DNA from: an uncultured Prevotella sp.
Lineage (GTDB): Bacteria; Bacteroidota; Bacteroidia; Bacteroidales; Bacteroidaceae
NCBI GenBank assembly: GCA_900318855.1
Contig: ONMG01000229.1
Span: forward strand, 1 to 13,017
DNA length: 13,017 nt
Direction: 5' to 3'
Shown: positions 6,646-13,017 of the stretch, piece by piece
How the letters are laid out: each line of letters starts with the position of its first letter
Numbering within the stretch: position 1 is the first letter of the stretch
Made by a program: the position numbers and the translations under genes
The notes under the pieces: generated by a model
Database searches by the model: none
The model's input: the letters and a program-made list of their open reading frames with translations, nothing else
Told to the model about the DNA's origin: nothing

Positions 6646-8124
6646 ATGGCTAAAGAACTGAAACAACTGACCAAGCGTGCCGACAATTACAGTCAATGGT
6701 ATAACGATTTGGTCGTCAAGGCAGACCTTGCAGAGCAGGCTCCTGTCCGTGGATGTATGATTATCAAGCCTTATGGTTATGCCATTTGGGAGAAAATCCA
6801 GGCCGGGCTTGACAAAGAATTCAAGAAATTGGGTGTGCAGAATGCCTATTTCCCACTCCTTATTCCAAAGAGCTTTTTCGCTCGTGAAGCCGAGCATGTG
6901 AAAGGTTTCGCCAAGGAGAGCGCTGTGGTGACTCATTACCGGCTGAAGACTGCCGATGATGGTTCCATCATTGTGGACCCCGAAGCCAAACTCGATGAGG
7001 AACTCATCATCCGTCCCACTTCGGAGACGATGATTTGGCACACCTACAAGAACTGGATTCATTCCTGGCGTGACCTGCCCATAAAATGCAATCAGTGGTG
7101 TAATGTGATGCGGTGGGAAATGCGCACACGTCCGTTCCTCCGCACATCGGAATTCCTCTGGCAGGAAGGCCACACGGCACACGCCTCCAAGGAGGAAGCT
7201 CAGGCTGAAGCAGAACAGATGCTGCATGTTTACGCCGACTTCGTAGAAAAGGTGATGGATGTACCAGTGGTTCAAGGCGTGAAGAGTCCCACCGAGCGTT
7301 TCGCCGGTGCCTTGGAGACCTACACCATTGAGGCCATGATGCAGGACGGCAAAGCACTGCAGAGCGGCACCTCGCATTTCTTGGGTCAGAACTTCGCAAA
7401 GAGCTTCGACGTCACCTTCCTCAACAAGGAGAATAAACCTGACTATGTGTGGGCCACATCATGGGGGGTGTCGACCCGTCTGATGGGAGCACTCATCATG
7501 ACCCACTCCGACGACAACGGACTCGTGCTTCCGCCAGCCCTTGCACCTATACAGGTGGTTATTATACCTATTTATAAGAATGCTGAACAGCTGAAGGCCA
7601 TCTCCGACAAGCTCCAGCCTGTCATCGACCAGATGCAGCAGCTCGGCATCAGCGTGAAATTCGACGACAGCGACAATAAGCGCCCCGGATTCAAGTTTGC
7701 TGACTATGAACTTAAGGGAGTTCCAGTGCGTCTTGTGATGGGTGCCCACGACCTGGAGAACAATACGGTGGAGGTGATGCGTCGCGATACGCTTGAAAAG
7801 GCAAACGTGAGTTTCGATGGTATCACCGAGCTTGTGAAAGGACTGCTTGACGACATGCAGAAGAGCATCTTCGAGAAAGCCAAGACTTTCCGCGATGCCC
7901 ATATCTACGAGTGTGACAACTACGATGAGTTTAAGGAACGCGTCAAAGACGGAGGCTTCTTCCTTTGCCATTGGGATGGCACAGCCGAAACCGAGGCCCG
8001 TATCAAGGAAGATACCCAAGCCACCATTCGTTGCATTCCCTACGGGGTCGAACAGACACCCGGCACCGACATGGTAAGTGGCAAACCGGCTCAGCATCGT
8101 GTCATCATTGCCAGAAGCTACTGA
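6646..8124 (+). CDS. proS: Prolyl-tRNA synthetase, archaeal/eukaryote-type
   Basis: ProRS charges tRNA-Pro with proline in the cytoplasm. This 492-residue protein is the shorter archaeal/eukaryote-type form that lacks the bacterial editing insertion domain. The class II catalytic core covers about residues 15-300: motif 2 is [20 protein letters not shown] beginning near residue 156, followed by HTAHA, and motif 3 is [14 protein letters not shown] beginning near 274, then DDNGLVLPP. The anticodon-binding domain starts near 305 ([10 protein letters not shown]). The C-terminal extension ends in a conserved aromatic (RVIIARSY); its partial set of cysteines (Cys422, and Cys in FFLCHW and IRCIPY) is a degenerate form of the zinc-binding tail of this class. 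The ATG at 6646 gives [19 protein letters not shown], the expected N-terminus. An AspT/YidE-family transporter gene follows after 32 bp. Confidence 0.97.
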   Translation: MAKELKQLTKRADNYSQWYNDLVVKADLAEQAPVRGCMIIKPYGYAIWEKIQAGLDKEFKKLGVQNAYFPLLIPKSFFAREAEHVKGFAKESAVVTHYRLKTADDGSIIVDPEAKLDEELIIRPTSETMIWHTYKNWIHSWRDLPIKCNQWCNVMRWEMRTRPFLRTSEFLWQEGHTAHASKEEAQAEAEQMLHVYADFVEKVMDVPVVQGVKSPTERFAGALETYTIEAMMQDGKALQSGTSHFLGQNFAKSFDVTFLNKENKPDYVWATSWGVSTRLMGALIMTHSDDNGLVLPPALAPIQVVIIPIYKNAEQLKAISDKLQPVIDQMQQLGISVKFDDSDNKRPGFKFADYELKGVPVRLVMGAHDLENNTVEVMRRDTLEKANVSFDGITELVKGLLDDMQKSIFEKAKTFRDAHIYECDNYDEFKERVKDGGFFLCHWDGTAETEARIKEDTQATIRCIPYGVEQTPGTDMVSGKPAQHRVIIARSY

Positions 8125-8156
8125 TTCGCGTAACAAGGTTTTAATTCTCATTCCAT

Positions 8157-9851
8157 ATGGACTGGTTAATCGATCTTTTTACAACTACCGACTCGGTGGC
8201 GCACATAGCATTGCTGTTCTCCATCGTCATCGCCGTCGGCGTCCTGTTGGGCAAGATAAAAATCTTCGGCATCTCGTTGGGTGTAACCTTCGTGCTTTTT
8301 GCCGGAATCCTTGCAGGCCACGTTGGGTTCACCGCACCCACGAGTATCCTCAACTTCATACAGGACTTCGGACTCATCCTCTTTGTATTCTGCATTGGTT
8401 TGCAAGTGGGTCCGGGCTTCTTTGAAAGTTTCCGTAAGGACGGTATCACGCTCAACCTGCTTTCTGTGGGTCTCATCCTGCTCAATGTGTGCGTGATGTT
8501 CGCCTGCTATTACATCTTCTTCGACACCTCGGTGAAGACCAATCTCCCCATGATGGTGGGAACGCTCTACGGTGCCGTTACCAACACGCCGGGACTGGGT
8601 GCCGCCAACGAGGCTCTCACCTCCATCTACACCAACGGCAGCGTGCCTCAGATAGCCAATGGTTATGCCTGTGCCTATCCATTGGGTGTGGTGGGTATCA
8701 TCGGTGCCACCATTGCCATCCGCTATATCTGTCACGTCAAGCTCGAAGACGAAGAGAAGGAACTCGACGTGGCTGAGGCTGAGAACCCTCACGCCAAGCC
8801 CTGCAAGCTTCACCTCAAAGTGGCCAACTCCTATATTGCCGGTCGCACACTGAAGCAGATAACCGAGTTCCTCAACCGTGACATCGTCTGCACACACCTC
8901 CTTCACGACGGACAGCTGAGCACCCCGAAGCGCGATACCATCTTCCAGATGGGCGACGAGATTCTCATCGTCTGCGCTGAGGCCGACGCTGAGGCTATCA
9001 AAGCTTTCATCGGTCCTGAGCTGGAGAGCGACTGGACCTTTGATGACAAGCAACAGCCGATGATAAGCCGCCGCATTGTGGTGACCAATCCTCAGATGAA
9101 TGGCAAGACGCTGGGTAAGATGCACTTCTCAAGTGTCTACGGTGTCAACGTGACGCGCATCACGCGTCAGGGCATCGACCTCTTTGCCAGCCGCAACCAC
9201 CGCTTTCAGATTGGCGATCGCATCATGGTGGTAGGCCGTGAAGACAATGTGAATCGCGTGAGCGAGCTCATGGGTAACTCCGTAAAGCGGCTCAACGCAC
9301 CTAACATCGCCACCATCTTCATTGGTATCATCGTCGGTATACTCTTTGGTAGTTTCCCCATCGCAATTCCCGGCATGCCTGTTCCCATGAAGCTCGGTAT
9401 CGCGGGAGGCCCGCTTATCATCGCCATCCTCATCGGGCGTTATGGCTACCGCATCAAGCTCGTCACCTACACCACCACATCAGCCAATATGATGCTGCGT
9501 GAGATAGGACTCGTGCTCTTCCTTGCGGCTGTAGGCATCAAGGCCGGCGCTGGATTCTGGGATACCGTTGTGCAGGGCGACGGATTGAAATATGTCTACA
9601 CGGGATTCCTCATCACGGTCATTCCTATACTTGTCATCGGCACCATTGCCCGCATGAGGTACCACTTCAACTACTTCACCATCATGGGAATGCTGGCCGG
9701 TACCTGTACCGACCCACCCGCACTGGCCTATGCCAATCAGTGTTGCTCGCGCGAGGCTCCTGCTGTGGGCTATTCTACAGTCTACCCGCTGAGCATGTTC
9801 CTGAGGATTTTCATAGCACAGATTATAGTGCTCTTCTTCTGCGTACCCTGA
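8157..9851 (+). CDS. AspT/YidE-type putative transporter with two TrkA-C domains
   Basis: This is a 564-residue inner-membrane protein of the aspartate:alanine exchanger (AAE) family, which includes AspT of Tetragenococcus and YidE of E. coli. There are two membrane halves. The first, residues about 1-188, includes [16 protein letters not shown] and an [12 protein letters not shown] loop; the second, about 380-564, includes the equivalent [12 protein letters not shown] and a [13 protein letters not shown] loop. Between them, at about 215-295 and 299-372, are two cytoplasmic RCK_C/TrkA-C domains of the kind that bind a small regulatory ligand. Proven AAE members exchange aspartate for alanine, or succinate, but most Bacteroidales copies are untested, so the substrate is unknown. 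The start ATG at 8157 is 32 bp after proS with no -7 box between, suggesting co-transcription. A strong terminator follows the stop. Confidence 0.92.
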   Translation: MDWLIDLFTTTDSVAHIALLFSIVIAVGVLLGKIKIFGISLGVTFVLFAGILAGHVGFTAPTSILNFIQDFGLILFVFCIGLQVGPGFFESFRKDGITLNLLSVGLILLNVCVMFACYYIFFDTSVKTNLPMMVGTLYGAVTNTPGLGAANEALTSIYTNGSVPQIANGYACAYPLGVVGIIGATIAIRYICHVKLEDEEKELDVAEAENPHAKPCKLHLKVANSYIAGRTLKQITEFLNRDIVCTHLLHDGQLSTPKRDTIFQMGDEILIVCAEADAEAIKAFIGPELESDWTFDDKQQPMISRRIVVTNPQMNGKTLGKMHFSSVYGVNVTRITRQGIDLFASRNHRFQIGDRIMVVGREDNVNRVSELMGNSVKRLNAPNIATIFIGIIVGILFGSFPIAIPGMPVPMKLGIAGGPLIIAILIGRYGYRIKLVTYTTTSANMMLREIGLVLFLAAVGIKAGAGFWDTVVQGDGLKYVYTGFLITVIPILVIGTIARMRYHFNYFTIMGMLAGTCTDPPALAYANQCCSREAPAVGYSTVYPLSMFLRIFIAQIIVLFFCVP

Positions 9852-9875
9852 CGGGTACCGTCGTATTTCTATAAG

Positions 9876-9931
9876 GCCCCACCAAGACGACAGCACCGGT
9901 ATGGTCCCGGTAAGCGTCCACTTGGTGGGGC
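9876..9931 (+). terminator. Intrinsic terminator after the proS-transporter pair
   Basis: GCCCCACCAAG (9876-9886) pairs perfectly with CTTGGTGGGGC (9921-9931), an 11-bp stem followed by TCTTCTTTTG. The 34-nt loop contains its own inner hairpin, ACCGG (9895-9899) with CCGGT (9907-9911). A further small perfect hairpin (GTACCC 9843-9848 with GGGTAC 9853-9858) spans the transporter stop codon. Confidence 0.85.
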
Positions 9932-10159
9932 TCTTCTTTTGAATCCTTGGATACACCTAACGGGGGATATTTCCCTTCATCTCAGTTTTATTTCATCGAT
10001 CAGTTATAAACTTCTTTGGTCATTTGGGGATAACGCATTGACGTAGCCTGAAGCGCCGTTTTTGATGTCTCGTTGACTTCCCGCCTCTGCTCCCCATCCG
10101 CTTCGGCCTGCGATGGTAGGCCTCACTGGGCACTTTGGTCATGGGGTCAGCATGCTTAC

Positions 10160-10244
10160 GGCATATGGCGTACACGTCTCCGGCATATGGCGTACACGTC
10201 TCCGCCAATTGGTGTAGATGTTTCCGCCAATTGGCGTAACATCC
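10160..10244. repeat. Four-copy 22-bp tandem repeat with palindromic cores
   Basis: The units lie at 10160-10181, 10182-10203, 10204-10225 and 10226-10244. Units 1 and 2 are identical: GGCATATGG followed by CGTACACGTCTCC. Unit 3 is diverged: GCCAATTGG followed by TGTAGATGTTTCC. Unit 4 is a shortened relative: GCCAATTGGC (a perfect 10-bp palindrome) followed by GTAACATCC. A 22-bp period is close to two turns of the helix, so the palindromic cores would fall on one face of the DNA. 22 is not a multiple of 3, so the array is unlikely to be coding. There are no spacers, so it is not a CRISPR. Confidence 0.8.
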
Positions 10245-10313
10245 GGCACCCTTGGGGCTCAGCGTGCCGACGTTGCCGATTTTTAACAAGTGCAGCCGGC
10301 CGTCAACGTGCTG

Positions 10314-10321
10314 TATCTTTG
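10314..10321 (+). promoter_or_regulatory. -7 promoter box ahead of the broken HU-like gene
   Basis: TATCTTTG is a full TAnnTTTG match, 46 bp before the ATG at 10368. The usual -33 TTTG is not seen at 19-21 bp. If active, it would transcribe the remnant frame. Confidence 0.45.
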
Positions 10322-10367
10322 CAGCGTCGGATAATGCAGTCTGGCAGTACGACAGTGGAAGGTTATG

Positions 10368-10592
10368 ATGATAAAGTATGATATTCAGCTTCTTTCGAAT
10401 GCTTAAGGTAAGGGCGTCAGCCGTCCTTACGTGCAGATCTCCATGCAGCACCTCTCGCCGACAGCCGAACTCGAGGCGTTGGCCGGACGCAACACCACGC
10501 TGGCGCATGCCGACATGAGGGCGACACTGAAGGTGGTGCCCGAGTTCGGGAGAGCCAACTTGCCACTGAAAATATCCTGTACACCGTGTTAA
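10368..10592 (+). pseudogene. Decayed HU/IHF-like DNA-binding protein gene
   Basis: From the ATG at 10368 the frame reads MIKYDIQLLSNA and then hits TAA at 10404-10406 (codon 13). The same frame continues open for 61 more codons to TAA at 10590: GKGVSRPYVQISMQHLSP, then TAELEALAGRNTTLAHADMR, then ATLKVVPEFG and a short tail. This resembles the N-terminal part of the Bacteroidales HU-like (histone-like) family: KY near the start, a (K)G...RPY.Q strand, an L..L....TTL..AD...L helix pair. The conserved C-terminal DNA-binding arm and the GxFxxSL end are missing. The premature stop plus the lost C-terminus suggest a pseudogene. The family assignment rests on remembered family pattern and is moderate; an unrelated non-coding stretch is possible. 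Confidence 0.5.
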
Positions 10593-10658
10593 ACGAGAAG
10601 CTAATGACTCAAATCTTATTTTTTGCCTATTGAACCCCCGTTTCTCACTTATTTTGAC

Positions 10659-10666
10659 TATATTTG
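10659..10666 (+). promoter_or_regulatory. -7 promoter box immediately before nudC
   Basis: TATATTTG matches TAnnTTTG and ends only 9 bp before the nudC ATG at 10676. If used, transcription would start within a few nucleotides of the start codon. No -33 TTTG lies at the normal spacing (a TTTG at 10622-10625 is too far away). Confidence 0.45.
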
Positions 10667-10675
10667 CACCATCGT

Positions 10676-11491
10676 ATGGAAAAGATCTATTGGTTTGTTT
10701 TCTGCAAGTCGGACTTGCTACTGGAGCGCAAGCCCGATGGCAGTTTTACTGTTCCTCTCAGTGAGAATCCGCCCGTGCCACTGAAAGAATGGACACACGT
10801 GATGAATATCACGCCCATGAGCGATGGCACACCCGTGAAGACCTTCCTTATAGAAGGGCCTTTGACCGACCAGTCACAGTATGAGATGTGCGGTCTTCGC
10901 AAATCGTTCTATAAGCTTCCACTCGTACTCTACAAAAAGGCTGGCAAATGCCATGAGCTACTCTATTGGGATGTCAACACGCAATTCTGCGGAGTTTGTG
11001 GAGCACCCATGAAGATGCACACCGATATCTCGAAACGCTGCACGAACTGCGGTAAGGAAGTGTGGCCGCAGCTGGCCACGGCCATCATCGTGCTTGTTAG
11101 TCGGGGCGACGAGGTGTTGCTTGTCCATGCCCGCAATTTCGCATCCGATTTCTATGGTCTGGTAGCAGGATTCGTGGAGACGGGAGAGACCCTTGAGCAG
11201 GCTGTCCTCCGTGAGGTGATGGAGGAGACCGGGGTAACGATAACAAACCTGCGCTATTTCGGCTCACAGCCTTGGCCTTATCCATGCGGTCTCATGGTGG
11301 GCTTTACTGCCGACTATGTGTCGGGCGACATCCATCTCCAGCGTTCCGAACTCTCGCGTGGTGGCTGGTTCCGCCGTGATCATCTGCCCACCATTCCCGA
11401 AAAACTTTCCATTGCCCGCATGATTCTCGACCATTGGATTAACAGCGGCAACAAAGAGCAAACAGATACCACAACTAATAAGCCAAAGTAA
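10676..11491 (+). CDS. nudC: NADH pyrophosphatase / NAD-capped RNA decapping Nudix hydrolase
   Basis: NudC hydrolyses NADH to NMNH and AMP and removes NAD caps from RNA. The protein is 271 residues from the ATG at 10676 (MEKIYWFVFCKSDLLLE). A TTG four codons earlier is in frame but falls inside the promoter box, so I reject it. In order: an N-terminal domain to about residue 95; a zinc ribbon with FCGVCG and RCTNCG (two CxxC pairs, about 104-125); and the Nudix domain with the full box GFVETGETLEQAVLREVMEETG near residues 165-187 (pattern GX5EX7REUXEEXGU complete). The SQPWPYP motif just after it is the NudC-specific signature that selects NAD(H). Its stop codon overlaps the start of the purine permease gene by one base (TAATG), which implies translational coupling. 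Confidence 0.95.
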   Translation: MEKIYWFVFCKSDLLLERKPDGSFTVPLSENPPVPLKEWTHVMNITPMSDGTPVKTFLIEGPLTDQSQYEMCGLRKSFYKLPLVLYKKAGKCHELLYWDVNTQFCGVCGAPMKMHTDISKRCTNCGKEVWPQLATAIIVLVSRGDEVLLVHARNFASDFYGLVAGFVETGETLEQAVLREVMEETGVTITNLRYFGSQPWPYPCGLMVGFTADYVSGDIHLQRSELSRGGWFRRDHLPTIPEKLSIARMILDHWINSGNKEQTDTTTNKPK

Positions 11492-12861
11492 TGAACACAG
11501 ACACGATTATCACATCGGCCCCTGCCACCGACGGCACAGGGCAGCAACCCGAGGCAGGCAAGAGCTTGCTGATGCGGCTTTTCGGATTCGACCCGCGCAC
11601 TATGAAGGTCCGTACCGAACTCATTGCCGGTGCCACCACCTTCCTCACCATGAGCTACATCCTGGCCGTCAACCCAGCCATTCTCTCCACTACAGGCATG
11701 GACAAGCCGGCTCTCTTCACAGCCACGGCACTGGCTTCCGCCATTGCCACACTTCTGCTGGCCTTCATGGCCAAGTTGCCCTTTGCGCAGGCTCCCAGCA
11801 TGGGTCTCAATGCCTTCTTTGCCTACACCATGTGCCAGGCCATGGGTTACAGTTGGCAGCAGTCGCTGGCCATCCTGCTCATCGAGGGTGTAGTGTTCCT
11901 GCTCATCACGTTGTTCAACATCCGCGAGGTGATTCTCTACAGCATTCCCCGCAATCTGCGCTATGCCATCTCGGCCGGCATCGGCATGTTCATCGCTTTC
12001 ATCGGACTGAAGAACGCCGACATCATTGTTGCCAAGGAAGGCACCTTCGTCGGTCTTGGCACCTTTACCCCCACCTGCATTCTCGGCATTGCCGCCATTC
12101 TCATCAGTGGCATTCTTATGGCCCGCAACGTGAAGGGCTCTCTCTTCATCGGCATCATTGCCGCCACCCTCATCGGACTGCCTCTTGGGGTGACACAGTT
12201 GCCGGAGGGGTGGTCGCCTGTTTCCATGCCTCAGTCGCTTTCGCCCATCTTCTGCAAGTTCGACTTTGCTGGCTTCTTCAGCATTAAAACCCTTCTCGTG
12301 ATATTCTCATTGCTCATCGTCAATATCTTTGATACGGTAGGGACGCTTGTAGGATTGGCGCAGAAGACGGGCATCGTGAAGCCCGACGGCACTATTCCCC
12401 ATGTGAGTGAGGCCATGATGAGTGATGCCATCGGTACCACCTGCGCCGCTGCGCTCGGTTCTTCTACCATCACCACCTATATTGAGAGCGCTTCGGGCAT
12501 TGCCGAGGGCGGCCGGTCCGGTCTGACCTCTCTTACGGTGGGTGCGTTCTTCCTGATAGCCTTGCTGCTCTCACCTCTCTTCCTGCTCATACCGGGTGCA
12601 GCCACGAGTGGCGCCTTGGTTATGGTGGGTGTACTCATGATAGATTCTGTTAAGCACATAGAGCTCAATGATGTGAGCGAGGCTTTCCCTGCCTTCATCA
12701 CCATGATCACCATGGTGCTCTGCTATTCTATTGCCGACGGCATCTGCTTCGGCATCCTGAGTTATGTCATCATCAAGGCTTGCACCGGTAAATGGAAGGA
12801 GCTCAATGCCACACTGGTGATACTCTCCATTCTGTTCATCATCAACTTCATCTACGGATAA
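11491..12861 (+). CDS. NCS2-family purine permease (hypoxanthine/guanine/adenine type)
   Basis: This is a 456-residue polytopic inner-membrane transporter of the AzgA-like branch of NCS2 (relatives: E. coli AdeP, GhxP and B. subtilis PbuG), which imports purine bases with protons. After a hydrophilic N-terminus of about 45 residues come the family motifs: TMSYILAVNP (about 54-63), APSMGLNAFFAYT (about 98-110), NIFDTVGTLVG (about 280-290) and GSSTITTYIESASGIAEGGR near 327-346, followed by TGL-like GLTSLTVG. About a dozen hydrophobic segments are visible, and the length is typical. Which purine it prefers cannot be read from sequence. The ATG overlaps the nudC stop by one base, so the pair is coupled. 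Purine base import fits beside a nucleotide-cleaving enzyme that yields AMP. Confidence 0.93.
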   Translation: MNTDTIITSAPATDGTGQQPEAGKSLLMRLFGFDPRTMKVRTELIAGATTFLTMSYILAVNPAILSTTGMDKPALFTATALASAIATLLLAFMAKLPFAQAPSMGLNAFFAYTMCQAMGYSWQQSLAILLIEGVVFLLITLFNIREVILYSIPRNLRYAISAGIGMFIAFIGLKNADIIVAKEGTFVGLGTFTPTCILGIAAILISGILMARNVKGSLFIGIIAATLIGLPLGVTQLPEGWSPVSMPQSLSPIFCKFDFAGFFSIKTLLVIFSLLIVNIFDTVGTLVGLAQKTGIVKPDGTIPHVSEAMMSDAIGTTCAAALGSSTITTYIESASGIAEGGRSGLTSLTVGAFFLIALLLSPLFLLIPGAATSGALVMVGVLMIDSVKHIELNDVSEAFPAFITMITMVLCYSIADGICFGILSYVIIKACTGKWKELNATLVILSILFIINFIYG

Positions 12862-12871
12862 TTCAGTCGGC

Positions 12872-13017
12872 ATGAAACTTATCAGTTGGGGATTCATAGG
12901 ATGTGGCGAGGTCACCGAGAAGAAGTCGGGGCCTGCCTTCAATGAGGTGGAAGGCTCGCACGTGGAAGCGGTGATGAGTCGCAATGAGCAGAAGGCGCGT
13001 TCCTACGCCGAAAGGCA
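12872..13017 (+). CDS. Gfo/Idh/MocA-family oxidoreductase (N-terminus only)
   Basis: The first 48 codons of a gene that runs off the right edge. It starts MKLISWGFIGCGEVTEKKSGPAF, then EAVMSRNEQKARSYAER. GFIGCGEVTEKKSGPAF is the Rossmann nucleotide-binding turn (GxGxxx) of Gfo/Idh/MocA dehydrogenases, with KSGPAF typical of one subgroup; the following VEAVMSRN is the second strand. These enzymes act on sugars or related compounds with NAD(P). The ATG is 10 bp after the permease stop, so it is probably the third gene of the nudC operon. The substrate cannot be inferred from this fragment. Confidence 0.85.
   Translation, partial: MKLISWGFIGCGEVTEKKSGPAFNEVEGSHVEAVMSRNEQKARSYAER

Larger units (their letters stand above)
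9852..10367. other. Gene-poor region with a repeat array
   Basis: After the terminator at 9876-9931, I see no supportable gene until the broken HU-like frame at 10368. The region holds a near-direct repeat of CTTTGGTCATttGGGG (10014-10029) and CTTTGGTCATGGGG (10133-10146), the 22-bp tandem array at 10160-10244, a CGGCAC/GTGCCG hairpin (10244-10269), and a TATCTTTG box at 10314-10321. Open frames here on either strand look like shadows. Confidence 0.6.

Noticed and set aside
8166..9125. 319-codon open frame on the minus strand within the transporter gene
   Set aside because: It is opposite the membrane and TrkA-C domains and has low-complexity His/Asp/Glu content typical of shadow frames.
10160..10244. 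Array considered as a CRISPR
   Set aside because: The units abut with no unique spacers, the period is only 22 bp, and no cas-like gene is nearby.
10020..10508. 162-codon open frame on the minus strand over the repeat array and HU-like remnant
   Set aside because: It crosses a 22-bp tandem array whose period is not a multiple of three, so each unit is read in a different frame. The product is Arg/His-rich without motifs.

Overview
The window looks like an ordinary chromosomal segment from a member of the Bacteroidota, order Bacteroidales, probably a Prevotella-like genus. The grounds are several TAnnTTTG (-7) promoter boxes, two of them with a TTTG -33 box at 19 bp spacing; A-rich leaders without strong Shine-Dalgarno sites; and gene families in their typical Bacteroidales forms (AAA_14-type ATPase, archaeal/eukaryote-type prolyl-tRNA synthetase, AspT/YidE-type transporter). 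The genus is an inference from overall resemblance and was not tested.

Layout. (1) 1-748, minus: N-terminal part of an AAA_14/DUF4143-type ATPase, cut by the window edge. (2) 749-1202: intergenic region with divergent promoters. (3) 1203-2306, plus: an unnamed protein with ATP-grasp-like motifs. A shared convergent terminator hairpin follows at 2327-2364. (4) 6417-2406, minus: a three-gene envelope/DNA-repair run, consisting of an OmpA-domain lipoprotein, monofunctional peptidoglycan transglycosylase mtgA and helicase pcrA/uvrD. A GC-rich hairpin sits just before mtgA. (5) 6646-9851, plus: proS with a structured leader, then an AspT/YidE-family transporter, closed by a strong terminator at 9876-9931. 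(6) 9852-10675: a gene-poor stretch with a four-copy 22-bp palindrome-containing repeat array and a decayed HU-like DNA-binding gene. (7) 10676-13017, plus: tightly packed nudC (NADH pyrophosphatase/deNADding Nudix), an NCS2 purine permease (1-nt overlap) and the start of a Gfo/Idh/MocA oxidoreductase, cut by the window edge.

Most of the window is core metabolism. The least ordinary parts are the 22-bp repeat array next to the broken HU-like gene, the alternative-pairing leader of proS, the Walker B Glu-to-Gln variant in the first ATPase, the ATP-grasp-like orphan, and the nearly leaderless start of nudC. I saw no CRISPR array, tRNA, rRNA, insertion sequence, prophage or recognisable defence system.
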